The notes below the pieces were generated by a model. It worked only from the letters and a program-made list of their open reading frames with translations. It made no database searches and was not told the origin of the DNA. From the NCBI GenBank assembly GCA_937864935.1, contig CALMDN010000037.1:1-10735 (forward strand): a stretch of 10,735 bases of DNA. Reading direction: 5' to 3'. Positions 1-6,472 of the stretch are shown here, piece after piece. Position 1 is the first letter of the stretch. Every line of letters begins with the position of its first letter. The translations under genes and the position numbers were made by a program. This stretch comes from an uncultured Bacteroidales bacterium. Its GTDB lineage: Bacteria > Bacteroidota > Bacteroidia > Bacteroidales > Lentimicrobiaceae.

Positions 1-159
1 GTTGGCGAAACCGTAACAGTTATCGACGGACCTTTCAACAGTTTTACCGGAGTGATCGAAGAGATCAACGAAGAGAAGAAAAAACTGAAGGTTATGGTTA
101 AGATATTTGGCCGTAAAACTCCGCTCGAACTGGGATTTATGCAAGTAGAGAAAGACTGA
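1..159 (+). CDS. nusG: Transcription termination/antitermination protein NusG, C-terminal part (5' end outside window)
   Basis: The last 52 codons of a gene whose start lies before the window. The translation begins [21 protein letters not shown] and ends in GFMQVEKD before a TGA stop. This is the KOW domain at the C-terminus of NusG, with the typical order V-x-V-x-x-G-P-F-x-x-F-x-G followed by the [10 protein letters not shown] end. NusG binds the RNA polymerase clamp through its N-terminal NGN domain (not seen here). Its KOW domain contacts Rho or ribosomal protein S10, linking transcription to termination or translation. Its position 43 bases before rplK matches the classical secE-nusG-rplK order, so secE is likely upstream, outside the window. 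The match to the KOW family is clear; the N-terminal half cannot be judged. Confidence 0.93.
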   Translation, partial: VGETVTVIDGPFNSFTGVIEEINEEKKKLKVMVKIFGRKTPLELGFMQVEKD

Positions 160-202
160 CGAACGGGTGACTGCGAATTTCTAAATCACTAAGTTTTCAA
201 CA

Positions 203-652
203 ATGGCAAAAGAAGTAAGCGGTTTTATTAAACTGCAAGTTAAAGGTGGTGCAGCCAATCCGTCACCTCCCATTGGACCTGCATTGGGTTCTAAGGGCGT
301 CAATATCATGGAGTTCTGCAAGCAGTTCAATGCTCGTACGCAGGATCAGGCTGGAAAAATCCTCCCGGTTATTATCACTGTTTACAAGGATAAGTCTTTT
401 GATTTTATCATAAAAACTCCGCCTGTAGCAGTTCAGTTGTTGGAAGCAACCAAACTTAAAAGTGGATCAGCAGAACCTAACCGTAAAAAGGTTGGTTCAG
501 TCGACTGGGATCAGGTAAGAACCATTGCGGAAATCAAAATGGCCGACCTGAACGCATTCACCATTGAGTCTGCCATGAGCATGGTTGCCGGTACAGCAAG
601 AAGTATGGGAATTACTGTTTCCGGTACTCCTCCGTTTGCTATTGACAAATAA
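203..652 (+). CDS. rplK: 50S ribosomal protein L11
   Basis: A 149-residue protein, close to the usual 140-150 of L11. It binds the GTPase-associated region of 23S rRNA at the base of the L7/L12 stalk, where elongation factors and RelA act. The N-terminal domain (about residues 1-70) carries the proline-rich [19 protein letters not shown] segment, with P22 and P23 in the region known in the family to contact thiostrepton and factors. The C-terminal rRNA-binding domain (about 75-149) ends in the family signature around [11 protein letters not shown]. The ATG at 203 is chosen because [16 protein letters not shown] is the standard start. The leader is A/T-rich with no Shine-Dalgarno sequence, as is common in Bacteroidota. 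It lies 59 bases before rplA and is probably cotranscribed with it. Nothing in the protein is odd. Confidence 0.98.
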   Translation: MAKEVSGFIKLQVKGGAANPSPPIGPALGSKGVNIMEFCKQFNARTQDQAGKILPVIITVYKDKSFDFIIKTPPVAVQLLEATKLKSGSAEPNRKKVGSVDWDQVRTIAEIKMADLNAFTIESAMSMVAGTARSMGITVSGTPPFAIDK

Positions 653-706
653 CAAGGCTGACGCAAAGAGCGACAGTAAAATTGTTACAACAAATTTTAA
701 CAAGGC
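650..706 (+). repeat. 9-bp direct repeat TAACAAGGC in the rplK-rplA gap
   Basis: TAACAAGGC occurs at 650-658, where its TAA is the rplK stop codon, and at 698-706, where its AAGG lies six bases before the rplA ATG. Both copies are followed within a few bases by TGA. The second copy supplies the SD-like sequence for rplA. The first copy may be coincidental, or the gap may have arisen by a small duplication. No other structure is convincing in this 59-base gap. Confidence 0.35.
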
Positions 707-711
707 GTGAA

Positions 712-1407
712 ATGGCTAAATTGACAAAAAAAAGGAAAGAGGCACTTGCCAAGTTCGATAAGAGCGGCACTTACTCCCTTAGTGAAGCCATCAGAATCGT
801 AAAGCAGATTTCCAATACCAAATTCGATAGCTCAGTAGATATTGATGTCAGACTTGGTGTTGATCCCCGTAAAGCCAATCAAATGGTCAGGGGTACGGTA
901 ATGCTGCCACACGGAACTGGTAAAACTGTCAGGGTTCTGGTGCTTTGCACCCCCGACAAGGAGGATGAGGCTAAAGCTGCAGGTGCTGATTACTACGGAC
1001 TGGATGAATTTATCCAGAAAATAAAAGAAGGCTGGACCGATGTTGATGTGATCATCACCATGCCCAGCATTATGCCCAAAGTTGGTGCGCTTGGTAAGAT
1101 ATTGGGTCCCCGCGGCCTGATGCCTAACCCCAAAACAGGCACCGTTACTATGGAAGTTGGAAAAGCGGTTACTGAAGCAAAAGCCGGTAAAATTGACTTT
1201 AAAGTCGATAAATTCGGTATTGTTCATGCTGCCATCGGAAAAACTTCATTTGACGAAGAGAAATTGTTCGAAAATGCAAAAGAACTTCTTCAGACCATCG
1301 TCAAACTGAAGCCTACCGCAGCCAAGGGAACCTACATGAAATCTTTGTTCATGTCGAGCACCATGGGTCCGGGTATTCGTGTTGATCAAAAATCAATCAC
1401 TGCGTAA
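712..1407 (+). CDS. rplA: 50S ribosomal protein L1
   Basis: A 231-residue protein of normal length for L1, which forms the mobile L1 stalk on 23S rRNA near the E site. In many bacteria it also represses its own mRNA by binding a leader copy of its rRNA site. The two-domain fold is interrupted by the family signature at about residues 119-146 ([21 protein letters not shown]). The C-terminal part of domain I follows, ending [21 protein letters not shown]. The frame is open upstream to a TTG at 682, but ATG 712 is preferred: it gives the standard [12 protein letters not shown] start, and an SD-like AAGG lies at 702-705, six bases before it. This is the only gene here with a plausible Shine-Dalgarno sequence. 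I could not recognise an L1-binding leader structure with confidence. Confidence 0.97.
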   Translation: MAKLTKKRKEALAKFDKSGTYSLSEAIRIVKQISNTKFDSSVDIDVRLGVDPRKANQMVRGTVMLPHGTGKTVRVLVLCTPDKEDEAKAAGADYYGLDEFIQKIKEGWTDVDVIITMPSIMPKVGALGKILGPRGLMPNPKTGTVTMEVGKAVTEAKAGKIDFKVDKFGIVHAAIGKTSFDEEKLFENAKELLQTIVKLKPTAAKGTYMKSLFMSSTMGPGIRVDQKSITA

Positions 1408-1447
1408 GTTAATCTGTGGAACTTTCCTCGAAAACTGAAAAATTATC

Positions 1448-1969
1448 ATGAGAAAAGAAGAAAAGAGTCAACTGATTGACACCCTGACTGAACAACTGCA
1501 AAGCAGCAATACAGTTTATATAACCGATATTTCAAACCTCAACGTTGAAGTTACCAACAGGCTTCGCCGCCTTTGCTTCAAACGTGACGTGAAACTGATT
1601 GTTGTTAAAAATAAGCTGTTACGTAAAGCAATGGAACGCACCGACAAGGACTTCTCAGGGCTTTATGATACTCTGAAGGGTGCGACTTCCATTATGTTAT
1701 CGGAAGTTAACAATGAACCTGCCAAGCTGATCAAGGAATTCCGTAAAACTAGCGACAGACCCATTCTGAAAGGAGCTTTTGTTGAGGAGATGTCATTTGT
1801 CGGAGATCACAGTCTCGATACCCTGATCAGTATTAAAACCAAAAATGAACTTATCGCAGATATTATACTGGCCCTCAAATCACCTGCAAACAATGTTATT
1901 TCTGCATTGCAGTCGGGCGGTCATAAATTGAGCGGAGTTCTCAAAACCCTGTCAGAAAGGGAAGCATAA
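1448..1969 (+). CDS. rplJ: 50S ribosomal protein L10
   Basis: A 173-residue protein, the usual size for L10 (bacterial uL10). It anchors L7/L12 dimers to the ribosome next to L11. The start MRKEEKSQLIDTLTEQL and the core VYITDISNLNVEVTNRLRR followed by KLIVVKNKLLRKAM are typical of the rRNA-binding N-terminal domain. The C-terminal helix (ISALQSGGHKLSGVLKTL) is where L7/L12 N-terminal domains dock in this family. ATG 1448 lies 40 bases after rplA in an A/T-rich leader with no Shine-Dalgarno sequence. In E. coli, L10-L7/L12 represses its operon through a long leader before rplJ. The 40-base gap here is too short for that structure, so if such control exists it must work differently or use coding sequence (inference). 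Confidence 0.97.
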   Translation: MRKEEKSQLIDTLTEQLQSSNTVYITDISNLNVEVTNRLRRLCFKRDVKLIVVKNKLLRKAMERTDKDFSGLYDTLKGATSIMLSEVNNEPAKLIKEFRKTSDRPILKGAFVEEMSFVGDHSLDTLISIKTKNELIADIILALKSPANNVISALQSGGHKLSGVLKTLSEREA

Positions 1970-2045
1970 GCTTCATTAGGAAGCACCACAATCCAAAACC
2001 TGAATAACAAAACTTCATTGTAAAACAATTAAAACAACAATAAAA
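1970..2045 (+). promoter_or_regulatory. rplJ-rplL intergenic leader with small alternative hairpins
   Basis: A 76-base A-rich gap. The run GAAGC (1961-1965), GCTTC (1970-1974), GAAGC (1980-1984) allows two mutually exclusive 5-bp hairpins, one of which loops out the rplJ stop codon. A further ATTGT/ACAAT stem with an AAA loop lies at 2017-2029, 16 bases before the rplL start. The stretch directly before the rplL ATG is almost only A, C and T, with no Shine-Dalgarno sequence, which is typical of highly expressed Bacteroidota genes. Any role in raising L7/L12 output (four or more copies per ribosome) is inference. Confidence 0.3.
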
Positions 2046-2429
2046 ATGGCAGACTTAAAAGCTTTTGCAGAACAATTGGTTAACCTTACTGTTAAAGAAG
2101 TTAACGAATTAGCCCAGATCCTTAAAGATGAGTACGGAATCGAGCCCGCAGCCGCAGCTCCTGTAATGATGGCCGGTGGTGGTGCTGGTGCAGGTGAAGC
2201 CGCAGCAGTAGAAGAAAAATCACAGTTCGATGTTATCCTTAAAAGTGCCGGTCAGGCTAAACTCGCAGTTGTTAAACTCGTGAAAGAACTCACCAGCCTT
2301 GGCCTGAAAGAAGCCAAAGAACTCGTAGATGCCGCTCCGAAACCTATTAAGGAAGGCGTATCCAAAGACGAAGCTGAAGCACTCAAAAAACAACTTGAAG
2401 AAGCCGGTGCAGAGGTTGAAGTAAAATAA
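2046..2429 (+). CDS. rplL: 50S ribosomal protein L7/L12
   Basis: A 127-residue acidic protein, the normal length for L7/L12. It is present in several copies per ribosome and recruits and stimulates translation GTPases. Three parts are visible. The N-terminal dimerisation and L10-binding helices span about 1-32. A flexible Ala/Gly/Met-rich hinge spans about 33-58 ([21 protein letters not shown]). The globular factor-binding domain spans about 59-127, with [22 protein letters not shown], the conserved [10 protein letters not shown] helix and the terminal [14 protein letters not shown] 2046 gives the standard [15 protein letters not shown] start. It sits between rplJ and rpoB as in the classical operon and is followed by a structured gap that may separate its expression level from rpoB. 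Confidence 0.98.
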   Translation: MADLKAFAEQLVNLTVKEVNELAQILKDEYGIEPAAAAPVMMAGGGAGAGEAAAVEEKSQFDVILKSAGQAKLAVVKLVKELTSLGLKEAKELVDAAPKPIKEGVSKDEAEALKKQLEEAGAEVEVK

Positions 2430-2448
2430 GTAGATGGGATTTTTTGCA

Positions 2449-2516
2449 ATTATACATGCAGATTCTGTTCCTCTGCGTACGCAAAGGTGCAGAATCTGCT
2501 GTTCCCGATTATACAT
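2449..2516. repeat. 9-bp direct repeat ATTATACAT around the rplL-rpoB hairpin
   Basis: ATTATACAT occurs at 2449-2457 and again at 2508-2516. The first copy directly abuts the 5' end of the 2458-2499 hairpin. The second begins eight bases after its 3' end and forms most of the second hairpin's loop and inner stem. The arrangement resembles an imperfect target duplication around a small inverted-repeat element, but the 8-base offset argues against a simple insertion. It may be chance in A/T-rich sequence. Confidence 0.4.
2458..2499 (+). promoter_or_regulatory. Long imperfect hairpin in the rplL-rpoB gap (candidate RNA processing or attenuation site)
   Basis: GCAGATTCTG (2458-2467) pairs perfectly with CAGAATCTGC (2490-2499). 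Inside follow a possible U-G pair, a U-U mismatch, CCT/AGG (2470-2472 with 2485-2487), a C-A mismatch, TGC/GCA (2474-2476 with 2481-2483) and a GTAC loop. No U-run follows, so it is not a standard intrinsic terminator. In E. coli the equivalent gap holds an attenuator and an RNase III cleavage site. This long stem with small internal mismatches would suit a double-strand-specific RNase, but that role is inference by analogy. Confidence 0.55.
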
Positions 2517-2520
2517 CGGG
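2504..2520 (+). terminator. Weak terminator- or attenuator-like hairpin before rpoB
   Basis: CCCGAT (2504-2509) pairs with ATCGGG (2515-2520) around a TATAC loop, followed by CTTAATTGTTT. The 6-bp GC-anchored stem is compact, but the downstream tract is only partly T, so full termination is unlikely. Partial readthrough attenuation between rplL and rpoB is plausible, since far less polymerase than L7/L12 is needed. This is inference from structure and position. Confidence 0.3.
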
Positions 2521-2566
2521 CTTAATTGTTTAAATAACTGAGTATTTACTTTTAAATTTTACAACC

Positions 2567-5500
2567 TTGGCCTCAAAAACAATCGAACGAATTAGTTTCG
2601 GAACTTCCAAGATTAAAACTGCTTATCCTGATTTCCTTGATATTCAAATCAAGTCATTTCAGGATTTTTTCCAATTAGAAACCAACCCGGAGAACAGGGC
2701 CTCGGAAGGATTGTATAAGGTGTTCGCTGAGAACTTCCCTATTACCGATGCCCGCAATAATTTTGTACTCGAGTTCCTCGACTACTTTATTGATCCTCCG
2801 CGTTATTCGATTGAAGAATGTATTGAGCGCGGACTTACCTACAGCGTCCCTCTCAAAGCCAAGCTTAAGCTGTATTGTACCGACCCGGAACACGAAGATT
2901 TTGAAACCATCATTCAGGATGTCTACCTGGGAATGATCCCTTACATGACTCCCAAAGGTACCTTCGTGGTCAATGGAGCGGAACGTGTGGTTGTGTCGCA
3001 ACTCCACCGCTCACCGGGAGTTTTCTTCGGTACAAGCTATCATGCCAACGGATCTCAGTTGTTTTCCGCCAGAATTATCCCTTTCAAGGGATCCTGGATG
3101 GAGTTTACAACCGATATCAACAATGTAATGTATGCTTACATTGACCGAAAAAAGAAATTGCCGGTGACTACCCTCCTCAGGGCTATCGGTTATGAAACAG
3201 ATAAAGACATTCTCGAAATCTTCAACCTCGCAGAAGAAGTTAAGGTGTCCAAAGCCGGACTGAAAAAAATTGTCGGCCGCCGACTCGCCGCAAGGGTGCT
3301 GAAAAACTGGATCGAAGACTTCGTGGATGAAGATACCGGAGAAGTTGTTTCAATTGAACGTACCGAGGTTATTATTGACCGTGAAACTGAAATTGAAAAT
3401 CACCATATTGACCTGATCGTTGAATCCGGAGCCAAAACCATCCTCCTCCACAGGGATGATCCGGATAACATCGATTATTCCATTATTTTCAATACCCTTC
3501 AGAAAGATACTGCCAACTCTGAAAAAGAAGCTGTGGAGTATATCTACAGGCAGTTGCGCAATGCTGAACCACCCGACGAAGAAACTGCCCGCGGTATCAT
3601 CGACAAACTCTTCTTTTCCGACAAGCGTTACGATCTCGGGGATGTTGGACGTTACAGGATAAACAAAAAACTGGATCTTGACACATCCCTTGATATCAAG
3701 GTTCTCACGAAACAGGATATCATTTCAATTATCCGCTACCTGATCAGTCTGATCAATCTGCGTACCGAGGTTGACGACATCGACCACCTGAGTAACCGCC
3801 GTGTAAGAACTGTGGGTGAGCAATTGCACAACCAGTTTGGTGTCGGATTGGCCAGGATGGCGCGTACCATCAGGGAGCGTATGAATGTGCGTGATAATGA
3901 GGTGTTTACTCCGATGGACCTGATCAATGCCAAGACACTCTCTTCGGTGATCAATTCCTTCTTCGGAACCAACGCCCTGTCACAGTTCATGGATCAGACC
4001 AATCCCCTGGCTGAACTTACCAACAAGCGCAGGGTTTCGGCTCTGGGTCCCGGCGGTCTTTCACGTGAACGTGCCGGATTTGAAGTCCGCGACGTACACT
4101 ACACCCACTACGGACGTTTGTGTACCATTGAAACACCTGAAGGACCGAACATTGGTCTGATTTCTTCACTTTGTGTTTATGCCAAGATCAACAAACTCGG
4201 TTTCATTGAAACTCCCTATAAACGGGTTGTCAATGGAAAAGTAGATCCCAACGAAGATCCGGTATACCTCAGTGCTGAAGAAGAAGAAAACAAGGTTATT
4301 GCCCAGGCAACCACCCCTATGGATGATGCCGGAAACTTTATCCACGACCGTATCAAAGTACGTTACCTTGCCGATTACCCCATCGTTGAAAAGGAGAATG
4401 TTGACCTTATCGATATAGCACCCAATCAGATTGCCTCCATCGCAGCTTCACTCATTCCCTTCCTGGAGCACGACGATGCCAACCGTGCACTCATGGGATC
4501 AAACATGATGCGCCAGGCAGTTCCCCTGCTCAACCCGGAGGCTCCGATCGTAGGAACCGGAATTGAGAAAAGCGTTGCCTTCGATTCAAGGGTACTCGTT
4601 ACTGCAGAAAGTGACGGACTGGTTGAATATGTTGATGCCCGCGAAGTGGTCATCAGGCACATTCGTCAGGAAGAAGAGAAACTGGTTAGTTTTGATGACG
4701 ATGTCAAACATTACCCGCTCACCAAATTCTCGCGTACCAACCAGAATACCTGCATGAACCTCCGTCCTATTGTCCGCAAGGGCGATAAAGTAAAAAAAGG
4801 ACAGGTTCTCTGTGAAGGTTATGGTACCGAACTCGGTGATCTGGCACTCGGACGCAACCTGATGGTGGCTTTCATGCCCTGGAAAGGATACAACTTTGAG
4901 GATGCCATCGTAATTTCCGAAAAGGTGGTGAAAGAAGACATCTTTACTTCCATTCACATCGAGGAGTTTATTCTTGAAGTCCGCGATACCAAACGCGGTG
5001 TTGAGGAACTCACCAGCGATATCCCGAATGTAAGTGTTGAAGCCACCAAGGATCTTGATGAAAACGGGCTTATCCGCATTGGTGCTGAGGTGAATGAAGG
5101 TGATATCCTGATCGGGAAAATCACCCCGAAAGGCGAAAGCGATCCCACACCGGAAGAAAAGCTGCTGAGGGCCATTTTCGGCGACAAGGCCGGTGATGTG
5201 AAAGATGCTTCACTGAAAGCACCCCCTTCCATGAAGGGTGTGGTTGTCGACAAAAAACTTTTCTCGCGCATGATCAAAGACCGCAAGGTTAAAGCAAAGG
5301 AAAAGGACATTGTCAAGATTCTGGACGATGAGTTTGCCAAGAATTCCCAGGAATTAAAGAACAAACTGGTTGACAAGCTGACCATTCTGGTATCCGGTAA
5401 AACATCACAGGGCGTTTACAATAACTTCAAGGAAGAGATTGTACCCAAAAAAGTGAAGTTTACCCAGAAGATGCTTATGGGCATTGATTACCTGAACGTG

Positions 5501-6373
5501 ATACCGGGTAAATGGACCACCGATAAGGATGTGAATGATCTTGTCAAGTCGCTGATCAATAACTATATAATTAAGTATAAAGAGATTCTGGGCGTATACA
5601 ACCGAAAGAAATTCGTTGCCACAGTGGGTGATGACCTTCCCAACGGAATTGTACAGATGGCCAAGGTTTATGTTGCCAAGAAGCGCAAGCTGAAAGTGGG
5701 TGATAAGATGGCTGGTCGTCACGGAAACAAGGGCATTGTTGCCCGGATTGTCCGTGAAGAGGATATGCCTTTCCTGGCCGATGGAACACCGGTTGACATT
5801 GTACTGAACCCGCTGGGTGTACCTTCGCGTATGAACCTCGGGCAGATTTATGAAACCGTACTGGCCTGGGCAGGTAAGAAACTCGGACTGCATTTTGCAA
5901 CCCCGATTTTTGATGGTGCTCCGGATACGAAAATCAATGAGTATCTGAGGAAAGCCGGTTTGCCTGAAAACGGCCGTACCTATCTGTACGACGGTGGTAC
6001 CGGTGAACCCTTTGATCAGCCGGCTACGGTTGGTTACATCTACATGCTGAAACTTCACCATATGGTTGATGATAAGATGCATGCACGTTCAATCGGACCT
6101 TATTCACTGATTACACAGCAGCCGCTCGGAGGTAAAGCCCAGTTCGGAGGTCAGCGTTTTGGTGAAATGGAGGTTTGGGCGCTCGAAGCATTCGGAGCCT
6201 CTCATATACTGCAGGAAGTACTCACAGTTAAATCTGACGATGTTATGGGCAGGGCCAAGGCGTATGAAGCCATTGTTAAAGGCGAGAATATGCCGATCCC
6301 GGGAATTCCTGAATCATTCAACGTACTGATTCACGAATTGAGGGGACTGGGTCTCAACATTTCATTCGATTAA
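2567..6373 (+). CDS. rpoB: DNA-directed RNA polymerase subunit beta
   Basis: A 1268-residue beta subunit, the usual length in Bacteroidota (E. coli has 1342). It forms one pincer of core RNA polymerase and part of the active site. Visible landmarks are the lobe/protrusion segment [11 protein letters not shown] (Q145, E. coli Q148) and the rifampicin region at about 471-493 ([14 protein letters not shown] onward). The motif [11 protein letters not shown] follows at about 522-532. The catalytic lysines K1047 and K1055 lie in [12 protein letters not shown] (E. coli K1065/K1073), and the C-terminal [10 protein letters not shown] is present. A lineage-type insertion corresponding to E. coli SI2 spans about 900-1020. 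Two residues near the rifampicin pocket are unusual: N486 for His526 and T520 for Pro560. The start is TTG 2567: a TAA lies in frame at 2531, no in-frame ATG occurs until about residue 124, and conserved sequence begins by about residue 20. No Shine-Dalgarno sequence is seen. Confidence 0.98.
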   Translation: MASKTIERISFGTSKIKTAYPDFLDIQIKSFQDFFQLETNPENRASEGLYKVFAENFPITDARNNFVLEFLDYFIDPPRYSIEECIERGLTYSVPLKAKLKLYCTDPEHEDFETIIQDVYLGMIPYMTPKGTFVVNGAERVVVSQLHRSPGVFFGTSYHANGSQLFSARIIPFKGSWMEFTTDINNVMYAYIDRKKKLPVTTLLRAIGYETDKDILEIFNLAEEVKVSKAGLKKIVGRRLAARVLKNWIEDFVDEDTGEVVSIERTEVIIDRETEIENHHIDLIVESGAKTILLHRDDPDNIDYSIIFNTLQKDTANSEKEAVEYIYRQLRNAEPPDEETARGIIDKLFFSDKRYDLGDVGRYRINKKLDLDTSLDIKVLTKQDIISIIRYLISLINLRTEVDDIDHLSNRRVRTVGEQLHNQFGVGLARMARTIRERMNVRDNEVFTPMDLINAKTLSSVINSFFGTNALSQFMDQTNPLAELTNKRRVSALGPGGLSRERAGFEVRDVHYTHYGRLCTIETPEGPNIGLISSLCVYAKINKLGFIETPYKRVVNGKVDPNEDPVYLSAEEEENKVIAQATTPMDDAGNFIHDRIKVRYLADYPIVEKENVDLIDIAPNQIASIAASLIPFLEHDDANRALMGSNMMRQAVPLLNPEAPIVGTGIEKSVAFDSRVLVTAESDGLVEYVDAREVVIRHIRQEEEKLVSFDDDVKHYPLTKFSRTNQNTCMNLRPIVRKGDKVKKGQVLCEGYGTELGDLALGRNLMVAFMPWKGYNFEDAIVISEKVVKEDIFTSIHIEEFILEVRDTKRGVEELTSDIPNVSVEATKDLDENGLIRIGAEVNEGDILIGKITPKGESDPTPEEKLLRAIFGDKAGDVKDASLKAPPSMKGVVVDKKLFSRMIKDRKVKAKEKDIVKILDDEFAKNSQELKNKLVDKLTILVSGKTSQGVYNNFKEEIVPKKVKFTQKMLMGIDYLNVIPGKWTTDKDVNDLVKSLINNYIIKYKEILGVYNRKKFVATVGDDLPNGIVQMAKVYVAKKRKLKVGDKMAGRHGNKGIVARIVREEDMPFLADGTPVDIVLNPLGVPSRMNLGQIYETVLAWAGKKLGLHFATPIFDGAPDTKINEYLRKAGLPENGRTYLYDGGTGEPFDQPATVGYIYMLKLHHMVDDKMHARSIGPYSLITQQPLGGKAQFGGQRFGEMEVWALEAFGASHILQEVLTVKSDDVMGRAKAYEAIVKGENMPIPGIPESFNVLIHELRGLGLNISFD

Positions 6374-6380
6374 ATAACGG

Positions 6381-6426
6381 TTCGCCGATTCCGGCCGGTG
6401 CACAAACACTGACCGGAATCCGCGGA
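6381..6426 (+). promoter_or_regulatory. Long imperfect hairpin in the rpoB-rpoC gap (candidate RNA processing or stability element)
   Basis: GATTCCGG (6387-6394) pairs perfectly with CCGGAATC (6413-6420). The stem extends outward past a C-C mismatch through 6381-6385 with 6422-6426 (one G-U pair). It extends inward past a C-A mismatch through 6396-6400 with 6407-6411 (one G-U pair), closing a CACAAA loop. That gives about 18 pairs with only two mismatches. It begins eight bases after the rpoB stop and ends 46 bases before rpoC. What follows is A-rich, not U-rich, so termination is unlikely. It may guide RNase cleavage or protect the upstream 3' end (inference). Confidence 0.55.
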
Positions 6427-6472
6427 AAACCGGTATTTCAACGTCTTCATCAAAACTTTATTCAACATAAAT

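Noticed and set aside
190..197. TAAGTTTT before rplK as a -7 promoter element
   Set aside because: No TTTG-like -33 element occurs at the right distance, the last base does not match, and it lies almost on the start codon.
679..699. An A/T inverted repeat (AAAATT with AATTTT) before rplA
   Set aside because: The stem is only A-T pairs with an off-centre bulge and very small loop, so it would not be stable.
682..711. TTG 682 as an upstream start of rplA, adding [10 protein letters not shown]
   Set aside because: The standard L1 N-terminus begins at ATG 712, which has an SD-like AAGG in front. The ten extra residues are not part of the family.
1408..1447. An L10 autoregulatory leader before rplJ
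   Set aside because: The gap is only 40 bases and shows no kink-turn or stem comparable to the known L10 leader.
2525..2554. A Bacteroidota-type promoter before rpoB (ATTG, 18-base gap, then TACTTTTA resembling TAnnTTTG)
   Set aside because: The -7 element lacks the final G, the -33 element is incomplete, and transcription would start only a few bases before the start codon. A/T-rich leaders give such matches easily.
5405..6082. A 225-codon open frame on the minus strand inside rpoB, plus other minus-strand frames across rplK, rplA, rpoB and rpoC
   Set aside because: They lie wholly opposite highly conserved coding sequence, have compositions expected of reverse-complement shadows and match no family I recognise.
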